From Bacteroidales bacterium (GTDB lineage: Bacteria > Bacteroidota > Bacteroidia > Bacteroidales > Prolixibacteraceae): a stretch of 64,000 nt of DNA. The DNA lies in assembly GCA_012729335.1 (NCBI GenBank), contig JAAYDJ010000036.1, positions 62,001 to 126,000 on the forward strand. Reading direction: 5' to 3'. The position numbers and the translations under genes are program-made. Under the pieces are notes generated by a model. The model searched no databases, was not told the DNA's origin, and saw nothing but the letters and a program-made list of their open reading frames with translations. Positions 15,840-27,634 of the stretch are shown piece by piece (the stretch's first letter is position 1; every line of letters starts with the position of its first letter).

Positions 15840-17132
15840 ATGAGTTTTGAAAAGACCAGGTACTTCCTGCAGTCGGTAAAAACCGGCGCTACTTTCCCCG
15901 ATACCGGATGGGTACTTGACGCCCCCGGAGAAAGCGATCCCACCCTCATCAAGGCCATATACGAGCACCGTCAGCTGACGGTCAGGGAAACCCTTCCCGG
16001 ATTGTATAAGTTTGCCGACTGGATGCCAGTCGGCCGGATTCTGGGGGGTTCTTCGGCTCCGGTCACATACAGGAGCCAGGGGCTGGCCAGCGCCCTGGGC
16101 CATAATAACCTGTGGATCACCTTCAGCGGATGGTGGCCTGAAAGGGGGGCCGCCATGACCACCTGTTCCTTCAAGGAGACGGAAGCCTATTCGGTATGCG
16201 GGCGTCTCGACCCGGCCAATGGGAAAGTCCTGGTGGTGGCTTCCGCAGGAAATACCGCACGCGCCTTTGCCAAAGTCTGTTCTGAGAACCGCATTCCCCT
16301 TCTGTTGGTGGTTCCTGAAATCAACCTCGACGCCCTCTGGTTCGACCAGCCCCTCCATGACTGCGTAAAACTGGTGTGCACCGCCATGGGAAGCGACTAT
16401 TTCGACGCCATTCAGCTTTCGAATGCCGTTGCTGCTTCCGAAGGGTTTATTGCCGAAGGGGGCGCCAAAAATGTGGCCCGCCGCGACGGAATGGGCACCA
16501 CGGTATTGTCGGCGGTGACCGCCATCGGGGAGATCCCCGGCTACTATTTCCAGGCAGTGGGTTCCGGCACGGGGGCCATCGCCGCCTGGGAGGCCAACCA
16601 GAGGTTTCTGGGCGACGGCCGCTATGGCCGCAACACGATGAAACTGATGGTTTCGCAGAACGCTCCCTTTCAGCCTATCTATGAGGCATGGCACAGAGGC
16701 TCCCGGGCCATGCTCCCCGCCGACGACCAGGAGGCCCGCACACAGGCCGCAGCCATCGACGCCAAAGTGCTCTCCAACCGCAGACCCCCCTATCCCATCG
16801 CCGGCGGATTGTTTGACGCCCTTACCGCAACCGGAGGCGACGTCCTGCTGGCCTCCAACGAAGAAGCCCGGAAAGCATCACACCTCTTCCGCGAAACCGA
16901 AGGCATCGACATTCACGCGGCAGCGGCCGTAGCTACCGCCTCTCTGATCAGCGCCATACAGTCCAAAACCATCGACCCCGAAACCCCTGTCATGCTCAAC
17001 ATCACAGGCGGCGGTGAAGAACGGTTTAAAGCCGCAAACCCCCTTCACTATCTCCAACCCTCCCTCATTTGTCACCCCGACGCCAGTCCTGAGGAAACCC
17101 TCGCCAGGATCAGCGCCCTCTTTTACAGGTAG
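15840..17132 (+). CDS. Cysteate synthase (PLP-dependent, threonine synthase-related)
   Basis: A 430-residue cytoplasmic PLP enzyme. The sequence follows the cysteate synthase family of methanogens: PVTYRSQGLAS, FSGWWPERGA, CSFKETEA with the probable PLP lysine K112, ASAGNTARAFAKV (phosphate-binding loop), EGGAKNVARRDGMGT and QAVGSGTGAIAAWEAN. The reaction is O-phosphoserine plus sulfite to cysteate. In Bacteroidota cysteate is the head-group precursor of capnine-type sulfonolipids, so this is the likely role; the acyltransferase that would follow is not in the window. The N-terminal zinc-type Cys cluster of the archaeal enzymes is absent. A good promoter lies immediately upstream and the gene appears to be monocistronic. 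Confidence 0.85.
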   Translation: MSFEKTRYFLQSVKTGATFPDTGWVLDAPGESDPTLIKAIYEHRQLTVRETLPGLYKFADWMPVGRILGGSSAPVTYRSQGLASALGHNNLWITFSGWWPERGAAMTTCSFKETEAYSVCGRLDPANGKVLVVASAGNTARAFAKVCSENRIPLLLVVPEINLDALWFDQPLHDCVKLVCTAMGSDYFDAIQLSNAVAASEGFIAEGGAKNVARRDGMGTTVLSAVTAIGEIPGYYFQAVGSGTGAIAAWEANQRFLGDGRYGRNTMKLMVSQNAPFQPIYEAWHRGSRAMLPADDQEARTQAAAIDAKVLSNRRPPYPIAGGLFDALTATGGDVLLASNEEARKASHLFRETEGIDIHAAAAVATASLISAIQSKTIDPETPVMLNITGGGEERFKAANPLHYLQPSLICHPDASPEETLARISALFYR

Positions 17133-17182
17133 GAAGAGGTATATTAATGGGATAAGGTTATTTCACGGAAAGAAATAGCCCT

Positions 17183-17190
17183 TATCTTTG
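17183..17190 (+). promoter_or_regulatory. Bacteroidota -7 promoter element (TATCTTTG)
   Basis: TATCTTTG is an exact TAnnTTTG match, 30 nt before the chosen GH3 start at 17221. It argues against using the in-frame ATG at 17188, which would lie inside the element. Confidence 0.55.
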
Positions 17191-17220
17191 TGGAAACCTT
17201 TCAGAAACCATAAAATATCC

Positions 17221-19398
17221 ATGTTTAAATTTATGTTTCCACTGAAAAAAACCGCATTGCTGGTATTGTTCTGCCTTTTGCAGCTCGCTATGGCTGCACA
17301 GATCCACCCCTTCCGGAACCCCCTCCTGCCGGAGGAGGACCGGCTTGACAACCTGATTTCCCTGATGACCCGTGAGGAGAAAATCGCCTGTCTGGGCACC
17401 CGTATCGCGTTGCCGCGGCTGGGGATCAAGGGCACCCGTACCGTGGAAGGGCTCCATGGGCTGGCCTGGAGCGGCCCCGCCAACTGGGCCGTGAAAGGGA
17501 AATTTGCCTCCCCCACCACGACTTTTCCCCAGGCTATCGGACTGGCCCAGATGTGGGACCCGGAACTGCTGCGCAGGATCGCCTCCCTGGAGGCGGAGGA
17601 GGCCCGTTTCCTGGCCCAGAATGCCCGCTTCGGAAACGGAGGACTGATCGTCTTTGCCCCGAATGCCGACCTGGGCCGTGACATCCGATGGGGCCGCACC
17701 GAAGAATGCTTCGGAGAAGATGCCTTCCTGGCCGCTACCCTTACCACCGCCTTCGTCAAGGGCCTCCAGGGCGACCACCCCCGCGTCTGGAAAACCGCTT
17801 CCCTCATGAAGCATTTCCTGGCCAACAGCAACGAAAACGTGCGAACCATCAATTCGTCTGATTTTGATGAACGCCTCTTCAGGGAGTATTATGGCTATGC
17901 CTTTTACAAGGGAATCACCGAAGGGGGATCCCGGGCATACATGGCCGCCTACAACAAATACAACGGTATTCCCTGCACCGTACACCCCGTGCTGAAAAAC
18001 ACCACCGTCAACGAGTGGGGACAGAACGGGATCATCGCCACCGACGGCGGGGCCTTCGGATTGCTGGTGTCGGCACATAAGTATTACCCTGATCTGACGG
18101 TGGCTGCCGCAGAATGCATTAAGGCCGGCATCACCATGTTCCTCGACAATTACCGGGAGCCCCTCAACAAAGCCTTGGAAGCCAACCTGGTTACCGAAAA
18201 GGAGATCGAATGGGCCATCAGGGGGAACCTGCGGGTGCTCCTGCGGCTGGGGCTCCTCGATGAAGCCCCTGATAATCCGTATACAGCCATTGGCGTGACC
18301 GACACCATTGCCCCCTGGACCAAACCTGAAACCCATCAACTGGTCAGGGAAGCCACGGCCCGCTCGGTGGTCCTCCTTAAAAACGAACCCCGGCTTCTGC
18401 CCCTCGACAAAAATAAGATCAGCAGGGTAGCGGTCCTGGGACCCCGGGCCGACATGGTCCTCTCCGACTGGTATGCGGGGACCCCGCCTTATGCGGTTTC
18501 GGCTCTGGCCGGAATCCGCAGCGCTTTCGGCCCTGAGGTGGAAATCACTTACGCCATGAGCAACAAAGCCGACAGTGCCGTCCTTCTGGCCAGGAATGCC
18601 GACGTGGCCATCGTCTGTGTGGGGAACCATCCCCTGGGCTACAGCCTCGGCTGGGGTGTCAACCATGTGGCCAGCGACGGCCGCGAAGAGGTAGACCGCC
18701 AGGCCATCACCCTCGAACAGGAAGACCTCGTGAAACTGGTCCTCCAGGCCAATCCCCACACAGTGCTTGTGGTGGTCTCCAGCTTTCCCTATGCCATCCC
18801 CTGGTCGGCCCAGCATGTCCCCGCCATTCTTCATATCGCCCAGTCGAGCCAGGAACTGGGAAACGGCCTGGCCGACGTCCTCCTGGGAAAAGTCAACCCC
18901 TCCGGGAAGGTGGCACAGACCTGGCCCTCCTCCATCGACCACCTCCCACCCATCCTTGACTACAACATCCGGAACAACCGGACTTATATGTATACCCGCC
19001 ATGAACCCCTCTTCCCCTTCGGATTCGGCCTCTCCTACACCACTTTTGCCTGGTCGGCGCTGAAAACCTCCAGCCCCGTGCTCCGCGACGGGGAAACCGT
19101 GAATATCTCCTTCACCCTCGAAAATACCGGCCACCTCGACGGCGATGAGGTGGCACAACTGTATATCAGCTTCCCCGGATCGGCTGTGGAGCGGCCTCCA
19201 CTGGCCCTCAAAGGATTCCAAAGAGTGACCATCCCCCACGGGAAAAACATGGAGGTCACCATCCCCCTGAAAGCCGAAGATCTTAAATACTGGGATGAAA
19301 ACCTCCATGCCTTCATCCTTGAAAAGGGAACCGTCTCCTTCTTCGTGGGAAGTTCCTCTGCCGACCGCCGGCTCACCGGAACCCTTGCCGTCAGATAA
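17221..19398 (+). CDS. Glycoside hydrolase family 3, secreted
   Basis: About 725 residues with a signal peptide ending near AMAA-QIHPF, so periplasmic. Three GH3 parts are visible: an N-terminal TIM barrel with LMKHFLAN and the nucleophile Asp275 in GIIATDGGAF, a C-terminal alpha/beta sandwich starting at ARSVVLLKNE, and a final FnIII-like domain (FPFGFGLSYTTF onwards). The family removes beta-linked glucose, xylose or related residues. The nucleophile context TDGG is unlike the usual SDW or TDW of the other three GH3 enzymes in this window, so its specificity may differ; the group resembles xylosidase- and arabinosidase-type members. The start was set by the promoter and signal peptide. It has its own promoter and precedes the LacZ-like gene by 215 bp. 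Confidence 0.9.
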   Translation: MFKFMFPLKKTALLVLFCLLQLAMAAQIHPFRNPLLPEEDRLDNLISLMTREEKIACLGTRIALPRLGIKGTRTVEGLHGLAWSGPANWAVKGKFASPTTTFPQAIGLAQMWDPELLRRIASLEAEEARFLAQNARFGNGGLIVFAPNADLGRDIRWGRTEECFGEDAFLAATLTTAFVKGLQGDHPRVWKTASLMKHFLANSNENVRTINSSDFDERLFREYYGYAFYKGITEGGSRAYMAAYNKYNGIPCTVHPVLKNTTVNEWGQNGIIATDGGAFGLLVSAHKYYPDLTVAAAECIKAGITMFLDNYREPLNKALEANLVTEKEIEWAIRGNLRVLLRLGLLDEAPDNPYTAIGVTDTIAPWTKPETHQLVREATARSVVLLKNEPRLLPLDKNKISRVAVLGPRADMVLSDWYAGTPPYAVSALAGIRSAFGPEVEITYAMSNKADSAVLLARNADVAIVCVGNHPLGYSLGWGVNHVASDGREEVDRQAITLEQEDLVKLVLQANPHTVLVVVSSFPYAIPWSAQHVPAILHIAQSSQELGNGLADVLLGKVNPSGKVAQTWPSSIDHLPPILDYNIRNNRTYMYTRHEPLFPFGFGLSYTTFAWSALKTSSPVLRDGETVNISFTLENTGHLDGDEVAQLYISFPGSAVERPPLALKGFQRVTIPHGKNMEVTIPLKAEDLKYWDENLHAFILEKGTVSFFVGSSSADRRLTGTLAVR

Positions 19399-19595
19399 GG
19401 AGAACGGCCCCTGTTATGATGCAACAAGGTTCATGTTCAGGGCAGAAACCTTTGCACATTTCTGGACTGACATGATCAGGATCAGGAATGAATCCCAAAG
19501 AACTGAATCGGCAATATATTGTAAACAAATCATTTAAGGCAATAGATTAAAGACTTAAGATTAAAAAAAAAGGTTACTTTTATCGGACATAATAA

Positions 19596-22829
<3,234 letters not shown>

Positions 22830-22890
22830 ACCCGCAGGATCTCCACATTGCCAGTAAAACTTGCATCACGATTTCAATCTTGTGATCACC

Positions 22891-22924
22891 AGAAGCCGCC
22901 CCACTCCCGGGGCGGCTTCTTTTT
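22891..22924 (+). terminator. Rho-independent terminator
   Basis: A perfect 12-bp stem (AGAAGCCGCCCC at 22891-22902 pairing with 22909-22920), a 6-nt loop, then a run of T. It sits 62 bp after the LacZ-like stop codon and should end that transcript. Confidence 0.92.
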
Positions 22925-23073
22925 GGTATCTCACCTTAAATCCCTTCTGCAATCGCCGATGCAGAACCTTCTGAACTGTGCCTTGGTAACCGCGTGCAAA
23001 AATCTTCAGATCCCTGGTGACAGGTCAGCTGTTTTCACTATCTTTAGTCCAGGCCACATAACGCCAAGCGAAG

Positions 23074-23505
23074 ATGAGCAACAAGGAGATTTTCATTCTA
23101 TCCGATCCGATGGTGGAACCTTCTCCGGAATTCCTGAAGGAGGTCCTTAAAGAAAAATACGACTGGTGGACAGAGATCCGTGACCATGTGACGGAACTTT
23201 ACCCCCATATTACGGAAGTCTGGAAATACTACAACGACGGGAAGCAATGGCTTTACCGGCTGATGCAGAAGAAAAACACCATTTTCTGGCTGGCGGTCAT
23301 GGCTGATTCTTACCGGATCACCTTTTACTTCCCGAAAAAGGCTGAGGCGCTGATTACGGCTTCAGACCTGCCGGAAGAGATGAAGGCGGACTTTCTCACC
23401 GCACGCTCCTCCGGTCAGATACGGCCCATTTCCCTGAAGATGGAACGTGCTTCCGACGTGGAACGCGTAAAGCAGTTGGTCGCCCTGAAGCTGACCATCA
23501 AATAG
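23074..23505 (+). CDS. DUF3788 family protein
   Basis: A 143-residue cytoplasmic protein with the DUF3788 pattern: DPMVEPSPEFLKEVL, a Trp-rich centre (YDWWTEI, EVWKYYNDGKQWLYRL, TIFWLAVM) and the closing RSSGQIRPISLKME then VERVKQLVALKLTIK. The fold is likely a small alpha/beta domain that binds a small molecule, but the function is not known. It stands between a terminator and a 17-bp repeat array and is probably monocistronic. Confidence 0.85.
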   Translation: MSNKEIFILSDPMVEPSPEFLKEVLKEKYDWWTEIRDHVTELYPHITEVWKYYNDGKQWLYRLMQKKNTIFWLAVMADSYRITFYFPKKAEALITASDLPEEMKADFLTARSSGQIRPISLKMERASDVERVKQLVALKLTIK

Positions 23506-23539
23506 GGCCATTGCGCCCGAAGGAAATAGATTAAAAGCG

Positions 23540-23674
23540 CCGGTCGGGAATTATCGCCGGAAAGGGATTAGAACCGGTCGGGGATTAGCGCCAGCCGGGG
23601 ACTAGAGCCGGTCGGGGATTAGAACCGGTCGGGGATTAGTGCCGGTCGGGGATTAGCGCCGGTCGGGATTGCGG
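23540..23674. repeat. 17-bp tandem array, 8 units (CCGGTCGGGGATTAGNN)
   Basis: Eight units begin at 23540, 23557, 23574, 23591, 23608, 23625, 23642 and 23659. Five share CCGGTCGGGGATTAG exactly and differ only in the last two bases (CG, AA, TG, CG). Unit 2 has AAA in place of TCG, unit 4 is CCAGCCGGGGACTAG, and units 1 and 8 are partly degenerate. There is no spacer between units. The array lies between two convergent genes, after DUF3788 and before the SGNH hydrolase end. Confidence 0.95.
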
Positions 23675-23707
23675 TAAGACAGGTAACCTCCTCCGGATGC
23701 AAAGGCA

Positions 23708-24919
23708 TCAGCGCCGGAGAAGTTTCCGCAGCAGAGGAACCATATTTTGTGTATAGCGGTAAAAGCCCAGGTCGGTGAGGTGCACCCCGTCGACACTCTC
23801 CTCCAGGTCGGAGCCCGTCAGCCCTTTGGCGCTGACATACCAGAGGTGGCGGTCGCCCTGGCGCTTCATCTCCTTAAACAGCTCCTTCAGCAGATGGTTT
23901 TCCTCACCGATCACCGAGGCCATGTACTGGTCGTAAAAGATCGAGGAGTAATGGAGGTTTTCGACCAGAACCAGGGGTGTTTCCGGATGTTTTTCCCTGA
24001 GGATTTCCACGAACCTGACATATTTTTCATTCATCTGGGCCACGGTGACGTTAGGGAGACAGTCTATGACAAAACAGGAGGCGTCGATGGAGGCCATGGC
24101 TTCGGCCACTTCCAGGTCGAGCTGGCCGTTGCCGCTGAATCCCAGGTTGATGGTTTCGCGGTCGAGCATCCGGGAGAGCTGGGCGGGGTAGGCCATACCC
24201 GGGCGTGAGGCGCATCCTCCCTGGGTGATGCTGGTTCCATAGAAAACCACTGGTTTGGTTCGGCGGGGCGAATCCACCTGTGGCCCCGAGAGGAAGGCGT
24301 TTTTCTCCACGCCGATCTCCAGCGAGGACACCCCGTCATATAAGGGCAGGTAAAGCATATACTCCCTCTCCTCCCCCGTCATATGGTCCACCAGCAGGGC
24401 GGTGGAGGCTTTTCCCGAAGGGCGGCCGGTATTCACATAACGCCATTTCCCGTCGACCTGGGCATAGAGGTCCACGCCCTTGATACCGGTTGGGGCAAAG
24501 TGGTTCATGACCACATCGCCGGTTACCGCCCACCGGCAGGCGATGGTCTTGGAGCCGGTCCGGAACCGCACGGCCAATCCGGCACTGTTCTGGGCAAGCG
24601 ACCACAGCGGGGGCCGTGTCCTGCTTTCCAGGGAGAGCGGCAGCCGGCTATAACGGGTAGGGGTATCCTCAAATCCCTTTCCCAGGAGTACAAATTCCGA
24701 GGCATCCCTGAACTCCAGGCTGTCAGTAGGCGCAGCTCCTGCCCATCCTGAGAGCAATACCATTCCAAGCAACAGGGAAAAAACCAGCTTGAGGTCAGGA
24801 TGAAGGCATACGGTGAGGTGGGAGCGGGGGGGTGTCCCCCGGTCAGTACAAGGCGAGGAGGCCCGTCGCTGTACGCCCATCAGAGCAGAGGGCAGACGAA
24901 GGGAGAGGATAGTCTTCAT
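23708..24919 (-). CDS. SGNH/GDSL hydrolase with N-terminal GxDLY domain
   Basis: About 403 residues from ATG 24919. The mature protein has an N-terminal beta domain with the GVDLYAQVDG motif, then a catalytic SGNH domain: FYGTSITQGG (Ser in block I), INLGFSGNGQLD (block II) and VDGVHLTDLGF (Asp/His, block V). It is probably a carbohydrate esterase (acetyl or similar) acting in the periplasm. The N-terminus is odd: a hydrophobic signal (LKLVFSLLLGMVLLSGWAGA) begins only at about residue 43, after a basic, Pro- and Cys-containing stretch encoded by unusually C-rich DNA. It follows the GH2 gene by 24 bp on the same strand, so the two act together on a galactosylated, ester-substituted substrate. 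Confidence 0.88.
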   Translation of the reverse strand: MKTILSLRLPSALMGVQRRASSPCTDRGTPPRSHLTVCLHPDLKLVFSLLLGMVLLSGWAGAAPTDSLEFRDASEFVLLGKGFEDTPTRYSRLPLSLESRTRPPLWSLAQNSAGLAVRFRTGSKTIACRWAVTGDVVMNHFAPTGIKGVDLYAQVDGKWRYVNTGRPSGKASTALLVDHMTGEEREYMLYLPLYDGVSSLEIGVEKNAFLSGPQVDSPRRTKPVVFYGTSITQGGCASRPGMAYPAQLSRMLDRETINLGFSGNGQLDLEVAEAMASIDASCFVIDCLPNVTVAQMNEKYVRFVEILREKHPETPLVLVENLHYSSIFYDQYMASVIGEENHLLKELFKEMKRQGDRHLWYVSAKGLTGSDLEESVDGVHLTDLGFYRYTQNMVPLLRKLLRR

Positions 24920-24943
24920 ACAAATCAGGGAATTACACGACGG

Positions 24944-27460
24944 TCAATACACAGAATGTGGTGTGGAGGTGAGTACGAGCCTGGCCTTTTTCACTCCCTT
25001 TGCCGATGCTTCAAAGAGGATTTCTCCGGGAGTTTCCGAAGCCTGGACCAGGGCGGTGAGCTGCCCGCTGAAGAGGGGCATGACCGGCGACTGGAACGGG
25101 GTGAGGCAGACGGAATTGCCGTTCGCCGCCGCCTTGTACTGGCCGGCGCCCTGCACTGTAAAGGAGATCTCACGGCTGTCATGCGGACAGAGGTTTCCCT
25201 CCTTATCGACGACCCTGACGTTGATGAAGGCGATATCGCGGCCATCGGCACCGATGACACTCCGGTCGGCCGACAACTCAATATGGTGGGGCTTGCCTGC
25301 CGTGTGCATCTCCTTCACCTCAGCCTCCTTTCCTTGCGCATCGTAGGCCACCACACGTACCGTTCCCGGCTCATAGCGGGTCTCCATCCACATCAGGCGG
25401 TATCTTTTCTGGCGGTCGAAAGCCTCCTGTGAGGCCTTGTTGTCACTGCCCTCCAGGGTGACCGAGAGATCCTTGGTGCGCCGCCCCTGGCTTTTTCCGT
25501 TGATAAATAGTTCCGCCGAGGGATAGCTGGTGTAAACCATCACGGGAACCACCTCCCCCTCATGGCCCTGCCAGTTCCAGTGGGGCAGGATATGAAGGGT
25601 GGAGACCTTGTCGTTCCAGTGGCTGCGATAGAGGTAATAACGGTCTTTGGGGATTCCCGCCAGGTCGACAATGCCGAAAAGGGAGCTGTGGCTCGGCCAG
25701 TCGGTATAATAGGGGGTGGGTTCTCCCAGATAGTCGAAGCCGGTCCACACAAACTCCCCGATGCAGTATTCCAGGTCATCGTGCTGGATGAAGTTGTCTT
25801 CGGGCAGGTCAGACCAATCGCAGTGTTCCAGGTCGTAGGAGGAGCTCTGGTGGTCTTCATATTTGGCCATAGAGCGGCGCACTGCCGGCAGTTTGTATAC
25901 GCCGCGGGAGCTGACCGTGGAAGCCGTTTCGGCACCCAGGACAATCTCCTGAGGCAGTCTTTTGAAGGCGTCACGGTAACGGTGCGACCTGTAGTTGAAA
26001 CCGGCCACATCCATGACGGCCGCAAAATTATTGGCAGCCACCACATCCACATGGTCCATCCCCTGGGTCACCGGCCTTGTGGGATCCTCGCGGTGGCAGA
26101 TGTCCTGAAGAAAACGGGCAATCTTGGGCCCGTTGACGGTGCCCTGGTCGGGCACCTCGTTGCCAATGCACCACATCACCACGCTGGGGTTGTTCCGGTA
26201 GTGACGCACCAGATTCGTGAGGTCCTTTTCGGCCCACTCATCAAAATAAATATGGTAGCCGTTTCTCATTTTAGGCGATTTCCACTCATCGAAGGTTTCG
26301 GCCATGACCATCACGCCCATTTCGTCGCACGCCCTGACCAGCTCCGGAGCCGGCATGTTGTGGGAAGTGCGGATGGCATTGACACCCATCTCCTTCATGA
26401 TGCGCACCTGCCGGCGGATGGCGGCCTCATTGACGGCGGCTCCCAAGGGCCCCAGATCATGGTGGTTGCACACCCCTTTGAACTGCGTCCTCTTGCCATT
26501 GAGGAAAAATCCCTTGCCGGGGATTACCTCCAGGGTGCGTATTCCAAACCGTGTGGTGTACTCATGACTTAAGGTCTCCCCCGCATACAGCCGCGATACG
26601 GCTGTGTACAGGTGGGGGTGGTCTGTATCCCACAGGGCAGGCTGCTCCACCACCATGTGCTGTTCGATGACACCCTCGTCAAAGCGCGTGAGCCCGCTTT
26701 TTGCCGAGGCGACCCTGCGCCCCTGTGCATCGCGGATTTCAGTGACCAGGGCGACGGAAGAACTTTCCATCCCGGCAGGCTTTTCCACCGTGGTGCGTAC
26801 CACCACCCGGGCAAAATCCTCCCTGACCACCGGGGTGGTGATCTGCGTCCCCCATACGGGAATGTGCAGGCCTGAGGTCACCCGCAGATGGACATTCCGG
26901 TATATACCTGCACCGGGGTACCAGCGCGACGACTCCGGAAAGTTCTCGAGCCGCACGGCCAGCAGGTTTTCCTCTCCGGGAAGCAACAAATCCGTGACAT
27001 CAAAATGAAATGAGTTGTAGCCGTAAGGCCAGAAACCCGCCTCCCTGCCATTGACATAGACCCGGGCGTTGCTCATGGCCCCGTCAAAGAGGAGCGACGC
27101 CCGCATGCCGGGTGTAAATTCAGGAACGGTGAACCTGAGCCGGTACCACCCCACCCCGATAAAAGGAAGGCCTCCCGTACGGCCTGCATGAGCCAGCGCC
27201 TCCTGCTGCCCGTCCTGCGTGATGGCCATTTTCTGCAAATCATTGTGGGCATCGAAAGGCCCATAAATCGCCCAGTCGTGGGGTACGGTCACCGCCTGCC
27301 ACGAATCATCGCTGAACCCGGGCTGCATCGCCTGCGCAGGATCCTCCCGTGTAAACCTCCACCCCTTCTCCATCATCCGCTCACTCCCCGGTTGCGCCGC
27401 AGATTCAACAAAAAAGGAACCAAAAAGAAAAAACAGCAGGGTGTAAAATGGTGCTCTCAT
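24944..27460 (-). CDS. Glycoside hydrolase family 2 (beta-galactosidase type, DUF4982)
   Basis: An 838-residue secreted enzyme with a signal peptide (cleavage near ESAAQ-P). Domains in order: sugar-binding jelly roll (about 30-200), Ig-like domain, TIM barrel (about 310-620), then a DUF4982-type beta domain and a final Ig-like domain with GADGRDIAFINVRVVDKEGN. Acid/base E435 is in WCIGNEVPDQG; the proposed nucleophile E511 is in VLGAETAST, and WTGFDYLGEPTPY follows. This subgroup acts on beta-galactosides or beta-glucuronides. It is the first gene of a two-gene operon with the SGNH hydrolase and is divergent from the ECF sigma gene, sharing a short intergenic region that contains a palindrome. 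Confidence 0.93.
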   Translation of the reverse strand: MRAPFYTLLFFLFGSFFVESAAQPGSERMMEKGWRFTREDPAQAMQPGFSDDSWQAVTVPHDWAIYGPFDAHNDLQKMAITQDGQQEALAHAGRTGGLPFIGVGWYRLRFTVPEFTPGMRASLLFDGAMSNARVYVNGREAGFWPYGYNSFHFDVTDLLLPGEENLLAVRLENFPESSRWYPGAGIYRNVHLRVTSGLHIPVWGTQITTPVVREDFARVVVRTTVEKPAGMESSSVALVTEIRDAQGRRVASAKSGLTRFDEGVIEQHMVVEQPALWDTDHPHLYTAVSRLYAGETLSHEYTTRFGIRTLEVIPGKGFFLNGKRTQFKGVCNHHDLGPLGAAVNEAAIRRQVRIMKEMGVNAIRTSHNMPAPELVRACDEMGVMVMAETFDEWKSPKMRNGYHIYFDEWAEKDLTNLVRHYRNNPSVVMWCIGNEVPDQGTVNGPKIARFLQDICHREDPTRPVTQGMDHVDVVAANNFAAVMDVAGFNYRSHRYRDAFKRLPQEIVLGAETASTVSSRGVYKLPAVRRSMAKYEDHQSSSYDLEHCDWSDLPEDNFIQHDDLEYCIGEFVWTGFDYLGEPTPYYTDWPSHSSLFGIVDLAGIPKDRYYLYRSHWNDKVSTLHILPHWNWQGHEGEVVPVMVYTSYPSAELFINGKSQGRRTKDLSVTLEGSDNKASQEAFDRQKRYRLMWMETRYEPGTVRVVAYDAQGKEAEVKEMHTAGKPHHIELSADRSVIGADGRDIAFINVRVVDKEGNLCPHDSREISFTVQGAGQYKAAANGNSVCLTPFQSPVMPLFSGQLTALVQASETPGEILFEASAKGVKKARLVLTSTPHSVY

Positions 27461-27476
27461 GTGTAATAATTTTTGC

Positions 27477-27492
27477 GTTCAATTGGTTGAAC
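27477..27492. promoter_or_regulatory. Palindrome GTTCAA-TTGG-TTGAAC in divergent promoter region
   Basis: A perfect 6-4-6 dyad, 17 bp upstream of the GH2 start and about 140 bp upstream of the sigma factor start. It could be an operator shared by the two divergent units; no regulator gene is adjacent to support this. Confidence 0.35.
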
Positions 27493-27634
27493 TGGTGTCA
27501 GACCTGTAATATACATGTGGCCATGCTTGCGGTGATTTTCCGTTTTCAGCGGCCGCAAAGTATTGTTTCGCCATTTATTTCAACCCAAAAATAGCAGAAA
27601 TTTAGTATTTTCGGCATCCAAAAGTCCCATCATC

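Noticed and set aside
17182-19308. A 708-codon open frame on the reverse strand
   Set aside because: It is antisense to the GH3 gene at 17221; its translation has no domain and the sense strand has the GH3 motifs. Long antisense frames are common in this GC-rich DNA.
23540-23674. Possible CRISPR array
   Set aside because: Units are 17 bp and directly adjacent with no spacers, and no cas genes are in the window.
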